From assembly GCA_027485075.1 (NCBI GenBank), contig JAIXRT010000267.1, positions 1 to 18,308 on the forward strand: DNA of 18,308 nt, in the 5' to 3' direction. A program made the position numbers and the translations under genes. This DNA is from Cytophagaceae bacterium. GTDB lineage: Bacteria > Bacteroidota > Bacteroidia > Cytophagales > Spirosomataceae. This document shows positions 1-7,253 of this stretch, in pieces (position 1 is the first letter of the stretch; each line of letters opens with the position of its first letter). A model generated the notes under the pieces. It was not told the DNA's origin and did not search any database. It saw only the letters and a list, made by a program, of their open reading frames with translations.

Positions 1-95
1 AGCGCTAGTAAGTTTTGTCTTTCCCTTTGTTTTTTCTTTCCAATAAACTGGTTTTAATTATCAGTTTTTCAAAATCAGTAAAGCCAGTAAACCAC

Positions 96-149
96 TACCT
101 TTGGCAAACCTTGGAGGATTGCCAAAGGTAAGGGGCCCAAAGGTAAGGG
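96..149. repeat. Inverted and direct repeat cluster upstream of the first gene
   Basis: A perfect 12-bp inverted repeat (TACCTTTGGCAA at 96-107 and TTGCCAAAGGTA at 119-130) encloses an 11-nt loop. A 13-bp direct repeat, CCAAAGGTAAGGG, occurs at 122-134 and again at 137-149, a period of 15 bp. The 9-mer CCAAAGGTA is therefore present three times, once inverted. No T-tract follows on either strand, so an intrinsic terminator is unlikely. The left arm contains TACCTTTG, a match to the Bacteroidota -7 box, but no good -33 element lies upstream. It could be a regulator binding site, an mRNA hairpin or a small intergenic repeat. The rest of 1-225 shows nothing else that I can support. Confidence 0.6.
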
Positions 150-225
150 AGAGGGCTAAGGGGTGAAGGCAGGATAGGAAACTCATCTGATTCTGTGTAA
201 ACTTACGTGAATCTCTAGACCTACC

Positions 226-1140
226 ATGAAAAAAATCCTTGCCCTGGCGCTCATCGCCAGCTCGCTATCGGCCCAGGTTCCCGCGGGCAAAAAAGTCATC
301 AGCTCCTTGTATATCTATGACCTCAAGTCGGGGAAATCAGAGAAAATTTTAGAAGAAAAACGGCATTTTGAAGCACCCAACTGGTCACATGATGGATCGT
401 TTTTACTCATCAATGCCTACGGGAAACTTGAAAAAGTAAGCCCTAAAGGAGAGAAATTAGGCGAACTGAATACGGGGACGGTGCAGAAGGCCAACAATGA
501 CCATGGCTATACCTTTGATGGAAAAACTTTATTTATTTCGAGTGGCAAGCCGGAGATTAAAGGCGGATCGTCCTTCATTTATAAGGTATCCGCAGACGGC
601 GGAGAACCTGTCCAGTTGACCCCTTTGACACCTTCTTATTGGCATGGTGTTTCGCCAGATGAGAAAACAATGGTCTACTGCGCAGTTAGAAACGGGAATT
701 TCGATATTTATGCCATGTCTACGGATGGGGGTGAAGAAATTCGGTTGACGACCAACGAAGGCTTAGATGATGGCCCCGAATATTCGCCTGATGGGAAATA
801 CATTTACATTAATTCATATCGTTCTGGGATGATGCAAATTTGGCGCATGAAGGCAGATGGTTCTGAGCCTGAGCAAATGACCTTTGACAACTATTCAAAT
901 TGGTTTGCGCACATTGCCCCCAACAATAAAGTGGCTACGATTATTACTTACATGGAAGATCAGCTGCAGGCGCATCCGTTTGGCCGACAAATCAAATTGC
1001 GCTTGTTGGATTTGAAAACGAAGAAAATTAAAGATTTAACGGAGGTATTTTATGGCGGACAAGGCACGATTAATGTTCCATCTTGGAGTCCCGATGGAAA
1101 AAAGTTTGCCTATGTGCGTTACGCATTAGAAGATTTGTAA
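226..1140 (+). CDS. Exported TolB-like WD40/PD40 beta-propeller protein
   Basis: A 304-residue protein with a signal peptide at about residues 1-16 (MKKILALALIASSLSAQ; probable cleavage after SLSA), so it should act in the periplasm. The rest is made of PD40-type propeller repeats with the pattern W/Y-S-P/H-D-G-x-x-hydrophobic. Examples are NWSHDGSFLL (52-61), YTFDGKTLF (95-103), GVSPDEKTMV (141-150), EYSPDGKYIYI (185-195) and SWSPDGKKFAYV (286-297). About six blades are visible, and there is no separate TolB N-terminal domain, so it is not TolB itself. It lies 26 bp before a Tat-exported oxidoreductase and probably shares its transcript. No catalytic motif is visible. A binding or scaffold role for carbohydrate or peptide is a guess. 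The fold is confident, the function unknown. Confidence 0.85.
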   Translation: MKKILALALIASSLSAQVPAGKKVISSLYIYDLKSGKSEKILEEKRHFEAPNWSHDGSFLLINAYGKLEKVSPKGEKLGELNTGTVQKANNDHGYTFDGKTLFISSGKPEIKGGSSFIYKVSADGGEPVQLTPLTPSYWHGVSPDEKTMVYCAVRNGNFDIYAMSTDGGEEIRLTTNEGLDDGPEYSPDGKYIYINSYRSGMMQIWRMKADGSEPEQMTFDNYSNWFAHIAPNNKVATIITYMEDQLQAHPFGRQIKLRLLDLKTKKIKDLTEVFYGGQGTINVPSWSPDGKKFAYVRYALEDL

Positions 1141-1154
1141 ATTAGCATTCGAAA

Positions 1155-1165
1155 AAATAACCTAT
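1155..1165 (+). promoter_or_regulatory. Shared 11-nt translation-start leader motif
   Basis: AAATAACCTAT lies directly before the ATG at 1167 and recurs exactly at 16183-16193 before the ATG at 16200. Both downstream genes encode Tat-signal proteins. There is no Shine-Dalgarno sequence at either gene, as is normal in Bacteroidota. It may be an A/T-rich initiation context or chance. Confidence 0.25.
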
Positions 1166-1166
1166 T

Positions 1167-2567
1167 ATGAAAGATAACAGTTCCGCATCACGCAGACGAT
1201 TCCTGCAGCAAATCGGTGCAACAAGTATGGTAGCCGCCGCGGCGCCTTTACAATCATTAGCAGCCCAACAAAAAGCAGAAGAGCGAGTTTTACGTTATGA
1301 AAAACCGATATCGGTAGGCGATAAAATCCGCCTAGGTGTCATTGGATTTGGGGTGCAAGGCCACTTTGATTTAGCCTCAGCCTTGAAAGTGCCTGGTGTA
1401 GAATTAGCTGGAATTTGTGATTTATATACGGGCCGTATTGAAAATGCCAAAGAACTTTATGGCAAGGATCTTTATACTACGCGTAACTACAAAGAATTAT
1501 TAGACCGTCCGGATATCGACGCGGTGATTATCGCCACGCATGACGTTTGGCATGCACGCATCACAATCGATGCACTCGCGAAAGGCAAGCACGTATATGT
1601 GGAGAAACCGATGGTCTACAAAATCAGTGAAGGCCAGCGCGTGATCGATGCACAAAAGAAATACAATAAGGTATTACAAGTTGGCTCTCAGCGCGTCAGC
1701 AGCATTGGTTTAGCAAAGGCAAAGGAGATGTTGGCCAACGGCGAAATCGGAAAGCTCAACATGGTGAATGCCGTTTACGATCGTCAAAGTTCGATTGGTG
1801 CCTGGGAATATACCATTCCCAAAGATGCGGATGCGTCTACTTGTGATTGGAATCGCTTCATCGAGGCAACGGCCAAAATGGAATTTGACGCCAAGAAATT
1901 CTTCTGGTGGCGCGCATTTAAAGAAGTTGGAACCGGCGTTGCGGGTGATTTATTCATTCACTTATTGAGTGGTACGCACTTCATGACGAACTCAAACGGA
2001 CCAGAAACCATCTTCTCTACGGGACAATTTAGCTATTGGAAAGACGGCCGTAATTTACCCGATGTGATGTCAGGCGTGATGCAATATGCAGACACTCCTC
2101 AGCATCCTGCTTTCCAATTAACCTTGCAAGTTAACTTTGTTAGTGGAACTGGAGGTCAAGAGGTGACTCGTTTGGTCGGTTCAGAAGGAGTAATGAACGT
2201 GAAGGGAAATACGATTTCTGTGACGCATAGCATCATGCCAGAGGCACCAGGCTTCGGCGGATATGATTCGGTATTTACATTCCCGAAAAGTATGCAAGAA
2301 GAAATGACGAAGGAATACAATGCCAAATGGACGGAGGCACAACGCAAACGCCCGACCAAAGAAGATGTCATTTTCAGAGCACCTGCGGGATACGATGAGC
2401 ACGTGGATCACTTTACGAATTTCTTTGATGCGATTCGTACAGGCAAGCAGGTCGTAGAAGATGCGACATTCGGTTTCCGAGCAGCAGCGCCGGCTTTGGC
2501 TTGTAATGAAAGTTATTTCAATAAGAAAATCATTCAGTGGGATCCGCTGAATATGAAACTAAAATAA
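1167..2567 (+). CDS. Tat-exported Gfo/Idh/MocA family oxidoreductase
   Basis: A 466-residue protein. A twin-arginine signal (SRRRFLQ at 8-14, then a weakly hydrophobic Ala-rich stretch to about 33) predicts export of the folded, cofactor-loaded enzyme. The Rossmann domain begins near 54 with the dinucleotide motif GVIGFGVQGH (57-66). The family's EKP motif is present in KHVYVEKPM (141-149), where the lysine is the usual catalytic/NADP-contacting residue. The C-terminal alpha/beta domain carries GDLFIHLLSGTHF (260-272), the D-x-x-x-H arrangement typical of the family active site. Length is normal for the Tat-signal subgroup of Bacteroidota. Members oxidise or reduce sugars and related polyols with NAD(P); some exported members instead use the bound cofactor for hydrolysis or epimerisation. 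The substrate cannot be read here. It follows the propeller gene by 26 bp and ends at a terminator. Confidence 0.9.
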   Translation: MKDNSSASRRRFLQQIGATSMVAAAAPLQSLAAQQKAEERVLRYEKPISVGDKIRLGVIGFGVQGHFDLASALKVPGVELAGICDLYTGRIENAKELYGKDLYTTRNYKELLDRPDIDAVIIATHDVWHARITIDALAKGKHVYVEKPMVYKISEGQRVIDAQKKYNKVLQVGSQRVSSIGLAKAKEMLANGEIGKLNMVNAVYDRQSSIGAWEYTIPKDADASTCDWNRFIEATAKMEFDAKKFFWWRAFKEVGTGVAGDLFIHLLSGTHFMTNSNGPETIFSTGQFSYWKDGRNLPDVMSGVMQYADTPQHPAFQLTLQVNFVSGTGGQEVTRLVGSEGVMNVKGNTISVTHSIMPEAPGFGGYDSVFTFPKSMQEEMTKEYNAKWTEAQRKRPTKEDVIFRAPAGYDEHVDHFTNFFDAIRTGKQVVEDATFGFRAAAPALACNESYFNKKIIQWDPLNMKLK

Positions 2568-2570
2568 GGA

Positions 2571-2598
2571 AAAGGCGCTCGCAAGGGCGCCTTTTTTT
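2571..2598. terminator. Intrinsic terminator shared by convergent genes
   Basis: AAAGGCGC (2571-2578) pairs with GCGCCTTT (2587-2594). The stem is extended by a T-G wobble and a C-G pair closing a GCAA (GNRA) tetraloop at 2581-2584. A T-run at 2592-2598 follows on the + strand. On the - strand the flank is moderately T-rich (from AAAATAAGGAAAA), so it can serve both transcripts. The - strand gene's TAA stop (2597-2599) lies at the end of the T-run. Confidence 0.9.
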
Positions 2599-3655
2599 AT
2601 GGCGTATAATCGAGGGGCAATAATTCTGCCATCCCGATGCGCCCCATGTCTCCCCGCATTTCTAGTGAAAACGGGTCCATTAAATTCCCTGTTTGACTCA
2701 GTAAGACACGGCCTTTAGGAATTAAAACGGTATACGGATAAGGTGCATCTACAAAAATAGGCCTCGATACGCGCCGTTGGTTATAAACCAGTTCGATAGC
2801 ATTTTGTGTATCTAACACCAACAAATCCTGGTATGGCTTAATCACTTCCGTTGGCTGGAATGGGAAGTGGCGATTAGTCGAGATGTCATAAAAATAACCC
2901 TTTCGACCAATTTGTTGGACACCCGGTTTCAATAAATAAGCATTGAAGCCCTCCGCCTCAAGCCGATTCTCCACCATGGCTTTTAAAAAATGTGATAAGG
3001 ATCCTAGATATGCCTCTTTTCGATTTTCTTTCCAACGGTTTTGTTGCTTCACGTCGGTGGAAGGAAGAAATTCATATCTACCTAGCCCCCGGAAGGAAGT
3101 TAAGTCTTTGGTTTGTTCAAGTCGATCCAACGTATACGTTACTCGGTATCCCAGGCTGAGATTTTCAATGACCAAAGGAGCAATCGCCGTCGCTAAAAAC
3201 CGGCCTTCCTCCTCCTCGAAATTCAAAACTTCTTTATTCAATAAACGTACCTCCTTTTTGTTATACGAATCCCCTAAAAATGCGCGCTCAAATTTTCTTA
3301 GCCCTTTTTCCCAGTCTTTGTCTCGACCCGCTACGACTCGAACTTCTGCCAATGTTTGATTGTCTTCCTCCAATAATATAATATACTCCTTGGGCTGGGA
3401 ATTAATGTCAATGAATTGAAAGGCAGGCTTGTATCCGACGAATGAGCCCACCAACTGGTAGCGGCCCCGTACTATGTTTCTCAGCGTAAAGTGACCAAGC
3501 GAGTCAGCTTGGGTACCGATGGTCGTCCCCTCCAGATAAACGTTTGCTCCCGGAATTACTTCCTTTGTTTTAGCGTCCTTAATCACACCCGAGATGCGCT
3601 GCTTCTCTTGTGAAAAAACAGAAAAAGTTAACAGTAGGCAAAAGAGTAATTTCAT
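2597..3655 (-). CDS. Secreted CarboxypepD_reg-like domain protein
   Basis: A 352-residue protein. Residues 1-15 are a signal peptide ending in FSVFSQ. Residues 20-105 form a carboxypeptidase-regulatory-like beta-sandwich: ISGVIKDAKTKEVIPGANVY at 21-40, then GTQADSLGHFTLRNI and a GRYQLVGSFVGYKP strand. This is the domain that opens many SusC/TonB-dependent receptors and outer-membrane proteins of Bacteroidota. No plug or barrel follows. The remaining 250 residues are rich in charged and aromatic positions, resemble the uncharacterised C-terminal part of similar stand-alone proteins, and show no catalytic motif I recognise. The ATG overlaps the stop codon of the upstream SDR remnant (ATGA), so translation is probably coupled. 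The cell location is likely periplasm or outer-membrane face. Function unknown. Confidence 0.8.
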   Translation of the reverse strand: MKLLFCLLLTFSVFSQEKQRISGVIKDAKTKEVIPGANVYLEGTTIGTQADSLGHFTLRNIVRGRYQLVGSFVGYKPAFQFIDINSQPKEYIILLEEDNQTLAEVRVVAGRDKDWEKGLRKFERAFLGDSYNKKEVRLLNKEVLNFEEEEGRFLATAIAPLVIENLSLGYRVTYTLDRLEQTKDLTSFRGLGRYEFLPSTDVKQQNRWKENRKEAYLGSLSHFLKAMVENRLEAEGFNAYLLKPGVQQIGRKGYFYDISTNRHFPFQPTEVIKPYQDLLVLDTQNAIELVYNQRRVSRPIFVDAPYPYTVLIPKGRVLLSQTGNLMDPFSLEMRGDMGRIGMAELLPLDYTP

Positions 3656-3921
3656 AGTCCGCGTTTTGCTCGTAAGGCGGGCAGGCCTACTCCCGCCGCA
3701 TCAAATCCCCCATCTACGGCGATCATTTGGCCTGTAATATAGCCTGATTTTTCAGCGCATAAAAAATAAACCGTTTCGGCAATGTCATCCACCGTCGCCG
3801 AACGATTCAATGGAATGCCATTGAAATACGCCGTTATAATTTCTGGTGTGTGTATGGCGGTGGCTAAGCCAATGCCGTGCGCGGCTCCGGTAATTATGGC
3901 TACTTGATGGGCTGCATTCAT
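3652..3921 (-). pseudogene. Short-chain dehydrogenase/reductase with an in-frame internal deletion
   Basis: The 89-residue reading frame joins the two ends of an SDR. Residues 6-22 (QVAIITGAAHGIGLATA) are the cofactor-binding start with TGxxxGIG. Residues 24-80 are a classic SDR C-terminus: TPEIITAYF, then IPLNRSATVDDIAETVYFLC, then SGYITGQMIAVDGGF. SDRs are about 250 residues, so about 160 are missing, including the NAG motif, the catalytic Ser and the YxxxK pair. The junction is near residue 23 (about 3853-3858). The remnant cannot be an active dehydrogenase. The frame is open throughout, and the TGA overlaps the next gene's ATG by 4 nt, so translation through it may still feed the downstream gene. 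A collapsed assembly is an alternative explanation. Confidence 0.8.
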
Positions 3922-3940
3922 AGTACTTCGTGTGTTTTCT

Positions 3941-3948
3941 TAAAGTTA
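3941..3948 (-). promoter_or_regulatory. Candidate -7 box for the SDR remnant unit
   Basis: On the - strand this reads TAACTTTA, seven of eight positions of TAnnTTTG. TTGG starts 20 nt upstream as a possible -33 element. The start codon lies 19 nt downstream of the box. Pattern match only. Confidence 0.25.
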
Positions 3949-3951
3949 GGC

Positions 3952-3981
3952 TTTGCGCATGGAGCCAACTAACTATATTTT
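3952..3981 (+). promoter_or_regulatory. Candidate Bacteroidota promoter for the BASS transporter
   Basis: TTTG (3952-3955), an 18-nt spacer and TATATTTT (3974-3981) fit the -33/-7 arrangement of the Bacteroidota housekeeping sigma factor with one mismatch in TAnnTTTG. The start codon at 4014 would leave a leader of about 25 nt. It overlaps the divergent candidate promoter region. Confidence 0.4.
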
Positions 3982-4013
3982 ACTTATTTTTAACCAATGC
4001 TAAACCGTTACAA

Positions 4014-5081
4014 ATGAAACAAATTTTATGTCAAGCCTGTCTTGGCTTTGGCTTTTTGGCCTTAATTTCTGCAGCTATCTGCTCTGTCTTCGATCTACCC
4101 GGTGCGGCCATTTGCCTAATGGGCAGCTTTACGCTGTTGGCTTTAGGCTTCCAAGGGTATCCGATCTTGAAAGGCTTTTCATATACGATGTTCATTTTTG
4201 CGGCATCCACGTATGCTTTGAACTATCCAGAGAATCTGGTGGCATACCAGGGCTTCCCCTTGAAAAAGTTGGTGACTCCACTTTTAGTCATTACCATGTT
4301 CGGCATGGGAATACACATGAATTTTACACGTTTTGTTGAAATTGTTAAATCTCCGAAACCAATTTTGGCGGGAATCTTTTGCCACTATTTAATTATGCCG
4401 GGCATTGGGGTGGCGTTGGCTATGACAACCGACTTGCCTCCTGAAATAGCGGCTGGGATTATTCTCGTAGGTTGTTCGCCAAGTGGCGTAGCATCAAATG
4501 TGATGGCCTATATATCAGGAGGGAATTTGGCATTATCGGTAACGGTTACGGCTATTTCAACGTTGCTTGCACCTTTGGTGACTCCTCTTCTGATGAAAAT
4601 TTTAGCAAACCAGCTGGTCCCAATCAATTTTTGGGATATGTTTTGGCACATCATGGAGATTGTTATTTTCCCCGTGATTGCCGGGTTAATTTATAATCAA
4701 TATGTATATGGGAAGCGGAAATGGCTGGATGAGTTGTTGCCAATTTTATCGATGGCGTCCATCATTTTCATAGTTGCATTGACCGTTTCTGCGGGCCATA
4801 ACACACTTTTGTCGATTGGTTGGCTATTGATTTTGATCGTACTCATTCATAATTTATTTGGTTATTTCTTCGGATATAAGATTAGCAAATGGATGGGGAT
4901 TAATGAGCAAGATTCGCGGACCATTGCCTTTGAGGTAGGTTTACAAAATGCGGGATTGGCGTCAGGTATTGCATCCAAAATGGGTCTTATTGCTACGATG
5001 GGATTGGTTCCCGGGATCTTTGGCTCGATGCAGAACATAACTGCCTCGATATTAGCGAATTGGTGGGGGCGCAAGAAATAA
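4014..5081 (+). CDS. Bile acid:sodium symporter family (BASS) membrane transporter
   Basis: A 355-residue, strongly hydrophobic protein with about ten membrane helices. The open frame extends back to 3930, but those 28 residues are not hydrophobic in the right way and overlap the promoter. ATG 4014, which follows an A-rich context and begins MKQILCQACLGFGF, is a better start. Family signatures are the LVITMFGMGIHMNF segment (91-104), the broken crossover helix GCSPSGVASN (153-162) followed by SGGNLALSVTVTAISTLLAP, and the second crossover FEVGLQNAGLAS (306-317). BASS proteins import organic anions with sodium; members carry bile acids, pyruvate, pantothenate or other acids. The residues visible do not fix the substrate. 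It precedes a membrane hydroxylase by 22 bp and is likely co-transcribed with it. Confidence 0.85.
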   Translation: MKQILCQACLGFGFLALISAAICSVFDLPGAAICLMGSFTLLALGFQGYPILKGFSYTMFIFAASTYALNYPENLVAYQGFPLKKLVTPLLVITMFGMGIHMNFTRFVEIVKSPKPILAGIFCHYLIMPGIGVALAMTTDLPPEIAAGIILVGCSPSGVASNVMAYISGGNLALSVTVTAISTLLAPLVTPLLMKILANQLVPINFWDMFWHIMEIVIFPVIAGLIYNQYVYGKRKWLDELLPILSMASIIFIVALTVSAGHNTLLSIGWLLILIVLIHNLFGYFFGYKISKWMGINEQDSRTIAFEVGLQNAGLASGIASKMGLIATMGLVPGIFGSMQNITASILANWWGRKK

Positions 5082-5103
5082 AATTTAATCGTAAATTGCG
5101 CCC

Positions 5104-5868
5104 ATGTTTTTCTCAGTTGATAAGTTTATTGAAATATTCAGCAAAGTAAGTGTCCGCTATTTCATGGTAGCCGGGCTTATTTTCTTGCTTTTTTATTACG
5201 TCCTTCGCCCGCGCATTGCTCGCTTTAAAATCCAGCTCGCTTTCCCTGCGACCAAAGACTATTTGCGAGAGGTTATGTACTCTTTTTCGAGTATGGTTAT
5301 TTTTGCTGTGATTGTTACTGCCGTAGTCTTTGACCCAGCGGTTCGACCATTTACGACGATTTATAAGGAGATTGCTGATTTTGGATGGGCTTATTACGTT
5401 TTGGCTTTCCCGATCATGTTTGTCATGCATGACACCTATTTTTATTGGATACACCGGATTATGCATCATCCATCGTTGTTCAAGTGGTTTCATTTAGTGC
5501 ATCATAAATCTACGAATCCGTCACCTTGGGCGGCGTATGCTTTTCACCCCTTGGAGGCAATTTTAGAAAATGGAATCATCTTGATTTTTTATTTTACGAT
5601 TCCAATGCACGTGTCCCATGTGCCGATTTTTTTCTTCTTTTCGATCGTGTATAACATTTATGGGCATTTGGGCTGGGAGCTTTATCCGAAGGGATTCAGT
5701 CGGACGGCCATCGGTCGATGGGTGAATACCTCTGTTGCGCACAACCAGCATCACAAATATTTCAAAGGCAATTATGGCCTATATTTATTATTCTGGGATC
5801 GTGTGATGGGAACGTTACGTACGGATTACGACGATGCGTTTGATCTAGTGAAAAACCGAAAGGCCTAG
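5104..5868 (+). CDS. Sterol desaturase / fatty acid hydroxylase family membrane di-iron protein
   Basis: A 254-residue integral membrane protein with helices near 17-33, 61-76, 96-108 and 155-185. It has the full histidine-box set of the fatty acid hydroxylase superfamily: H109 with YWIHRIMHH (114-122), HLVHH (130-134), H148 and HNQHH (213-217). These bind the non-heme di-iron centre that hydroxylates or desaturates an acyl chain, sterol, carotenoid or ether lipid using O2. Length suits the compact bacterial members. It follows the BASS transporter by 22 bp, so the two may act on related lipophilic acids (inference). Its TAG (5866-5868) overlaps the TAG of the convergent TolC-like gene through the palindrome CTAG. 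No terminator hairpin is visible between them. Confidence 0.88.
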   Translation: MFFSVDKFIEIFSKVSVRYFMVAGLIFLLFYYVLRPRIARFKIQLAFPATKDYLREVMYSFSSMVIFAVIVTAVVFDPAVRPFTTIYKEIADFGWAYYVLAFPIMFVMHDTYFYWIHRIMHHPSLFKWFHLVHHKSTNPSPWAAYAFHPLEAILENGIILIFYFTIPMHVSHVPIFFFFSIVYNIYGHLGWELYPKGFSRTAIGRWVNTSVAHNQHHKYFKGNYGLYLLFWDRVMGTLRTDYDDAFDLVKNRKA

Positions 5869-7253
5869 TTTTCGTATAATATACCGGCACTCGCTTGCAT
5901 GGCAAAGGTAGTTTTTTGTAGGTAGGCTTTTAGATCCACCAACTTTTCTGCAGCCTCAAGGAATTTCATTTCCCGGCTATTGATTAAAAATAACGAAGAT
6001 TCCCCGTTTTCGAACCGCAATTCTTCTGCTTTCACAAGTGATTGAAAATTAGTGTAGGCAGATTGCTGCGTCCGAATTTGTTTTTGTAGGGCTTCGAATT
6101 CGTTGAAGTAATTACGAATTTTGATCTCAATTTGAACCTGTTTTTGATTCAAATTAAGTTGCTCATTTTCGATTTTTAACTTGGCCGCTTGATAGGCACC
6201 GCGCCCTTCTGAAAGCCGTAATGGCAATTCAAATTTAACCCCATACTTATAATTATTTTCTAAGAATGCAGCACCATATAGCGATGGGCCACCTCTCGAC
6301 AAATGGTTATAGCTTAGGTCGAGTTTAGGTAGTAAACTTTGAAATTTTAATCTCTTTTCAATCCCCAATACCGCTAATTTATTCCGGTAGTTATTCAGCT
6401 CCGGATGATTTTGCATCGCTTTCTCAATTAGACTTTGCAGATTCAGGTCGGCATTTGCGAGTAAATTAACTTCATCGTTAGGCGTAGGAATTACATCCTC
6501 GGCTAGGTCAACGGGATTGTTATCGGCATTCCAAAGGTAAGCAGATAGGCTGATGCGGGCTTTGGCAACGTCTAATACTTTGCCGGTCAACATATTCTCA
6601 AAAGTTTGTTTTTGAGTCAGTGCTTCTAAGGTATCAATGGCTGGTCGGTCACCAAACTCAACACTCTTTTTAACAAACTCTAAACGCTTGGATGCATTTA
6701 TGTAATTAGCTTGCACCAGCTGAAATGCTTGGTAACTTCTAACCCATGAAATATAGCTTTCCATGGCATCCAGTAATAACTTATTCAGCTCGTTACGCTG
6801 ATCTTGAATGGCCATTTTTTGCAAAATTTTGGCTTGCTGAAGAACGGCTCTTCGCTTATCCATTAATAGGTTTTTGGCTAATGGAATTTGAACGCCGAGG
6901 TAACTCGTTTGGCCTATTGTTTGGCTAGGATCAAGTCGCGAACCTCTAATATTTTCTATTCCCGCATTAAATTCGATACCATACCAGGTAGGAATGCTTA
7001 AGGATGGCGCATGGTAGTCGATGTAATTTTTCCCATCGAATGTTTTTTGCGTACTGTAATGTTCCAAAATTGGATCAAAAGCGCCACGCGCAATCGTCAG
7101 TGAGGCATTTGATTGTTTAATTTCAATCAAAGTTTGCTTAACGATCGGATGGAAATTTTGAACAATTTGCCAATATTCCGTGGAGTTCAACGTTTTTTGC
7201 TGGCCAAAACTTACGTTAAATATCAGCAGGAAAAGCAAGGCTTTATTTTTCAT
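5865..7253 (-). CDS. TolC-family outer-membrane efflux protein
   Basis: A 462-residue protein. The open frame reaches 7340, but the added N-terminus is polar and lies within the previous gene. ATG 7253, which begins MKNKALLFLLIFNVSFGQQ, gives a proper signal peptide and an 11-nt overlap with the HlyD gene. The body has the two OEP repeats of long helices, for example LLDAMESYISWVRSYQAFQL and ALQKQIRTQQSAYTNFQSL, separated by beta-barrel strands, which is the TolC trimer architecture. It would form the outer-membrane channel of the exporter encoded by the two genes upstream. It is the last gene of the three-gene operon, and its coding region ends in the stop codon of the convergent hydroxylase gene. 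Confidence 0.88.
   Translation of the reverse strand: MKNKALLFLLIFNVSFGQQKTLNSTEYWQIVQNFHPIVKQTLIEIKQSNASLTIARGAFDPILEHYSTQKTFDGKNYIDYHAPSLSIPTWYGIEFNAGIENIRGSRLDPSQTIGQTSYLGVQIPLAKNLLMDKRRAVLQQAKILQKMAIQDQRNELNKLLLDAMESYISWVRSYQAFQLVQANYINASKRLEFVKKSVEFGDRPAIDTLEALTQKQTFENMLTGKVLDVAKARISLSAYLWNADNNPVDLAEDVIPTPNDEVNLLANADLNLQSLIEKAMQNHPELNNYRNKLAVLGIEKRLKFQSLLPKLDLSYNHLSRGGPSLYGAAFLENNYKYGVKFELPLRLSEGRGAYQAAKLKIENEQLNLNQKQVQIEIKIRNYFNEFEALQKQIRTQQSAYTNFQSLVKAEELRFENGESSLFLINSREMKFLEAAEKLVDLKAYLQKTTFAMQASAGILYEN

Noticed and set aside
5..90. Short - strand frame ending in a TAG at 5-7, product Lys-rich
   Set aside because: It has stops at both ends, no start codon and under 30 codons; no support as a gene tail.
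2943..3359. 138-codon frame on the + strand
   Set aside because: It lies wholly opposite the CarboxypepD_reg-like gene, with a low-complexity Ser/Arg/Lys-rich product and no domain; it is an opposite-strand shadow.
3930..4013. N-terminal extension of the BASS transporter frame
   Set aside because: The added residues are not a plausible extension and overlap the candidate promoter; ATG 4014 fits the family and the A-rich start context.
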